Positions 5,476-6,862 of a DNA stretch of 6,862 nt are shown piece after piece. How positions within the stretch are numbered: position 1 is the first letter of the stretch; the number at the start of each line of letters is the position of its first letter. The translations under genes and the position numbers were made by a program. The DNA is taken from the NCBI GenBank assembly GCA_005883295.1, contig VAWV01000198.1:1-6862 (forward strand), in the 5' to 3' direction. The DNA comes from Actinomycetota bacterium. GTDB lineage: Bacteria > Actinomycetota > Thermoleophilia > Solirubrobacterales > Thermoleophilaceae. Below the pieces are notes generated by a model, which saw only the letters and a list, made by a program, of their open reading frames with translations, ran no database searches and was not told where the DNA came from.

Positions 5476-6107
5476 CCCGCGGCTCTCTTCTCGACGACCG
5501 ACCGCGTCCGGTCCACCAGCTCGCGTCCGCCGACCCGCGCCCCGACGGCGTCGAGGCGCTCGCGGCACGAGCGCGCGAACTCCTCGTCGTCCACGCCCGC
5601 GAGGTTGAGCCGGACATTCAGCTCGGCGGACGCGCGCGCGGCGCCGGCCAGCTCCGCGCCCACGGCGGCGTCGCTGATCAGGAACCGGTTGCCGAGCTCC
5701 GCCGCCCGCAGCGCCAGCTCGAGCAGCTCGGCGCAGCGCTCCGCGACCGCCAGCGGGACCAGCGTGCTCTCACGGAGGGCGGCGTCGAGCGCCGCGTCGC
5801 GAGCGGCCTTGTCGTCGTCGGTCTCCCGCGGCAGCTTCTGAGCGTCGGAGTACGACCCGTACGCGGCCACGTCGTCCTCCACCGCCCGCTCGAGCTGCCC
5901 GCGGAGCTCCTCGGCCCGGGCGAGGACGCCGCGCATCTCGGCGTCCACGTCCGCGTACTGCTCGCGTCCGACCGTGTAGTTGCAGACCATGCTCACGAGC
6001 CCCGCACCGAGGGCGCCGACCAGCGCCGCCGCGCTGCCGCCGCCGGGCGTGGGCTGCCCGGCCGCCAGCTGCCAGGAGAACTCGTGAACGCTCAGGTCGC
6101 CGACCAT
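5472..6107 (-). CDS. fchA: FchA/FTCD-C-type methenyltetrahydrofolate cyclohydrolase (cyclodeaminase/cyclohydrolase family)
   Basis: This is a 211-residue, all-helical, soluble protein of the cyclodeaminase/cyclohydrolase family (Pfam FTCD_C). The family includes monofunctional methenyl-THF cyclohydrolase FchA of purinolytic clostridia and the cyclodeaminase half of FTCD. Signatures are intact: PTPGGGSAAALVGALGAGLVSMV (19-41), the central EDDVAAYGSYSDAQKLPRET (77-96), VPLAVAE (117-123), GNRFLISDAAVG (139-150) and the N-V-x-L-N helix (164-168). No formiminotransferase domain or histidine-degradation gene is nearby, so cyclohydrolase fits better than cyclodeaminase. Its last 4 bases overlap the start of folD (GTGA), which implies translational coupling and a shared C1-folate role: hydrolysing the methenyl-THF that FolD makes. 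The ATG at 6107 lacks a Shine-Dalgarno, and a promoter-like pair lies just upstream, so the mRNA may be leaderless. The gene symbol is assigned by family and context. Confidence 0.85.
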   Translation of the reverse strand: MVGDLSVHEFSWQLAAGQPTPGGGSAAALVGALGAGLVSMVCNYTVGREQYADVDAEMRGVLARAEELRGQLERAVEDDVAAYGSYSDAQKLPRETDDDKAARDAALDAALRESTLVPLAVAERCAELLELALRAAELGNRFLISDAAVGAELAGAARASAELNVRLNLAGVDDEEFARSCRERLDAVGARVGGRELVDRTRSVVEKRAAG

Positions 6108-6116
6108 GGAGCGGCG

Positions 6117-6144
6117 CTTATAACAGAGCGTTCGGAGCGGTCAG
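6117..6144 (-). promoter_or_regulatory. Candidate promoter of the fchA-folD operon, consistent with a leaderless mRNA
   Basis: On the minus strand, CTGACC (6144-6139), a 16-nt spacer and TATAAG (6122-6117) resemble TTGACA/TATAAT. The -35 element contains the TGA stop of the upstream EAL gene. A start 6-7 nt after the -10 would fall near 6110, almost at the ATG (6107), and there is no Shine-Dalgarno. Leaderless mRNAs are common in actinobacteria. Not tested. Confidence 0.48.
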
Positions 6145-6862
6145 GCGTCCGGCGCGGGCTGGCGCCCCGGAACCGGCTCCAGCCAGTCCGGCTCGGCGCC
6201 CTGAAGCAGCGGCGTGATCTGAGCGGCCGGGCCGGGCCGTCCGAAGAGGAAGCCCTGGGCCCGCTCGCAGCCGAGCTGGCGAAGCGCCTGGACCTGGGCC
6301 TCGGTCTCCACACCCTCGGCCACGACGCCCAGATCGAGGGCGCGGGCCATCCGCACGACCGCGTTGACGATCGCCGAGTCCTCCCCCTCCGAGCCAACGC
6401 CGTCGACGAAGCTGCGGTCGATCTTCAGCACGTCGACCGGGAAGCGCTTCAGGTAGCTGAGCGAGGAGTAGCCGGTGCCGAAGTCGTCGAGCATCAGCGT
6501 CACGCCCAGCTTCTTGAGCGCCTGGAGCGTGTTCCACGGCGACTCGGCCTCGCTGATCAGCACGTTCTCGGTGATCTCGAGAGCCAGCCACGATGCGGGG
6601 ACGCCCTGGTCCTGGAGGACCCTGGCGACGGTTGGGACGAGCTCCGCGTGGGCCACCTGCCGCGGGGAGAGGTTCACCGAGATCGGCGGCGGCTCGATTC
6701 CGAGCTCCTCCGCCCAGCGAACCGCCTGCCCGCACACCTCCTCCAGCATCCAGGCGCCCATCGGGACGATCAGCCCCGTGTCCTCGGCGATCGGGATGAA
6801 CTCGAGCGGCGAGACCGGCCCGAGCCCGTCGTGGTGCCAGCGCATGAGCGCCTCCAGCCCGG
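6141..6862 (-). CDS. EAL-domain cyclic-di-GMP phosphodiesterase (N-terminal part beyond right edge)
   Basis: The visible 240 residues are the C-terminal EAL domain plus a short tail; the frame is open to the window edge. The EAL domain hydrolyses the second messenger c-di-GMP to pGpG. All signature elements are present: EAL in GLEALMRW (about 6854-6846), EFIPIAEDTGLI, SVNLSPRQ (Asn), LEITE (Glu), LDDFGTGYSSLSYLK (Asp pair), LKIDRSFV (Lys and Asp), VVAEGVET (Glu) and QGFLFGRP. The metal and catalytic residues therefore look intact and the enzyme should be active rather than a degenerate sensor. The ATG at 6845 falls after the EAL motif and is not the start. Such proteins usually carry GGDEF, PAS, GAF or membrane sensor domains on the N-terminal side, unseen here. 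The TGA at 6143-6141 is 33 nt from the fchA start, so read-through is possible, but a promoter candidate lies in the gap. Confidence 0.93.
   Translation of the reverse strand, partial: GLEALMRWHHDGLGPVSPLEFIPIAEDTGLIVPMGAWMLEEVCGQAVRWAEELGIEPPPISVNLSPRQVAHAELVPTVARVLQDQGVPASWLALEITENVLISEAESPWNTLQALKKLGVTLMLDDFGTGYSSLSYLKRFPVDVLKIDRSFVDGVGSEGEDSAIVNAVVRMARALDLGVVAEGVETEAQVQALRQLGCERAQGFLFGRPGPAAQITPLLQGAEPDWLEPVPGRQPAPDA

Overview
This is a very GC-rich window from a high-GC actinobacterium. The closest impression is the class Thermoleophilia (Solirubrobacterales-like). The basis is codon use, GTG starts, and a secreted protein with an FN3-like module plus a C-terminal beta-sandwich of a type I associate with that group. 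This placement is an inference; no rRNA or other marker is present.

Layout. Positions 1-2732 carry three minus-strand genes in a likely operon, transcribed right to left. The first is a secreted, Vgb-like beta-propeller-repeat protein with an FN3-like domain, interrupted by a frameshift. A VOC (glyoxalase/bleomycin-resistance fold) protein follows 8 nt later. The last is a secreted CAP/SCP-like protein that runs off the left edge. Positions 2733-3084 are a divergent intergenic region with a candidate promoter and an 8-bp inverted repeat. A small conserved cytoplasmic protein, probably ferredoxin-like/dimeric alpha-beta barrel, lies at 3085-3375 (+). Two tRNA genes, Gly(TCC) and then Pro(GGG), are on the minus strand at 3447-3621 behind a candidate promoter. 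An aldose 1-epimerase-family gene occupies 3692-4648 (+). It converges on, and overlaps by 4 bp, a minus-strand pair: an FchA/FTCD-C-type cyclohydrolase gene followed by folD. The right edge holds the C-terminal part of a c-di-GMP phosphodiesterase (EAL domain, all signature motifs present).

Most interesting point. The FolD protein keeps the methylenetetrahydrofolate dehydrogenase motifs but has Leu where the family has the cyclohydrolase catalytic Lys (the K of YxxxK). The gene overlapping just upstream encodes the unrelated FchA-type methenyl-THF cyclohydrolase family with its motifs intact. Together they look like a two-gene replacement of bifunctional FolD: a dehydrogenase-only FolD translationally coupled to a separate cyclohydrolase. 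This is inferred from sequence only.

Second point. The Vgb-like gene consists of 147-bp tandem repeats. One repeat is reduced to 62 bp, which shifts the frame. This could be real repeat-driven gene decay or an assembly collapse.
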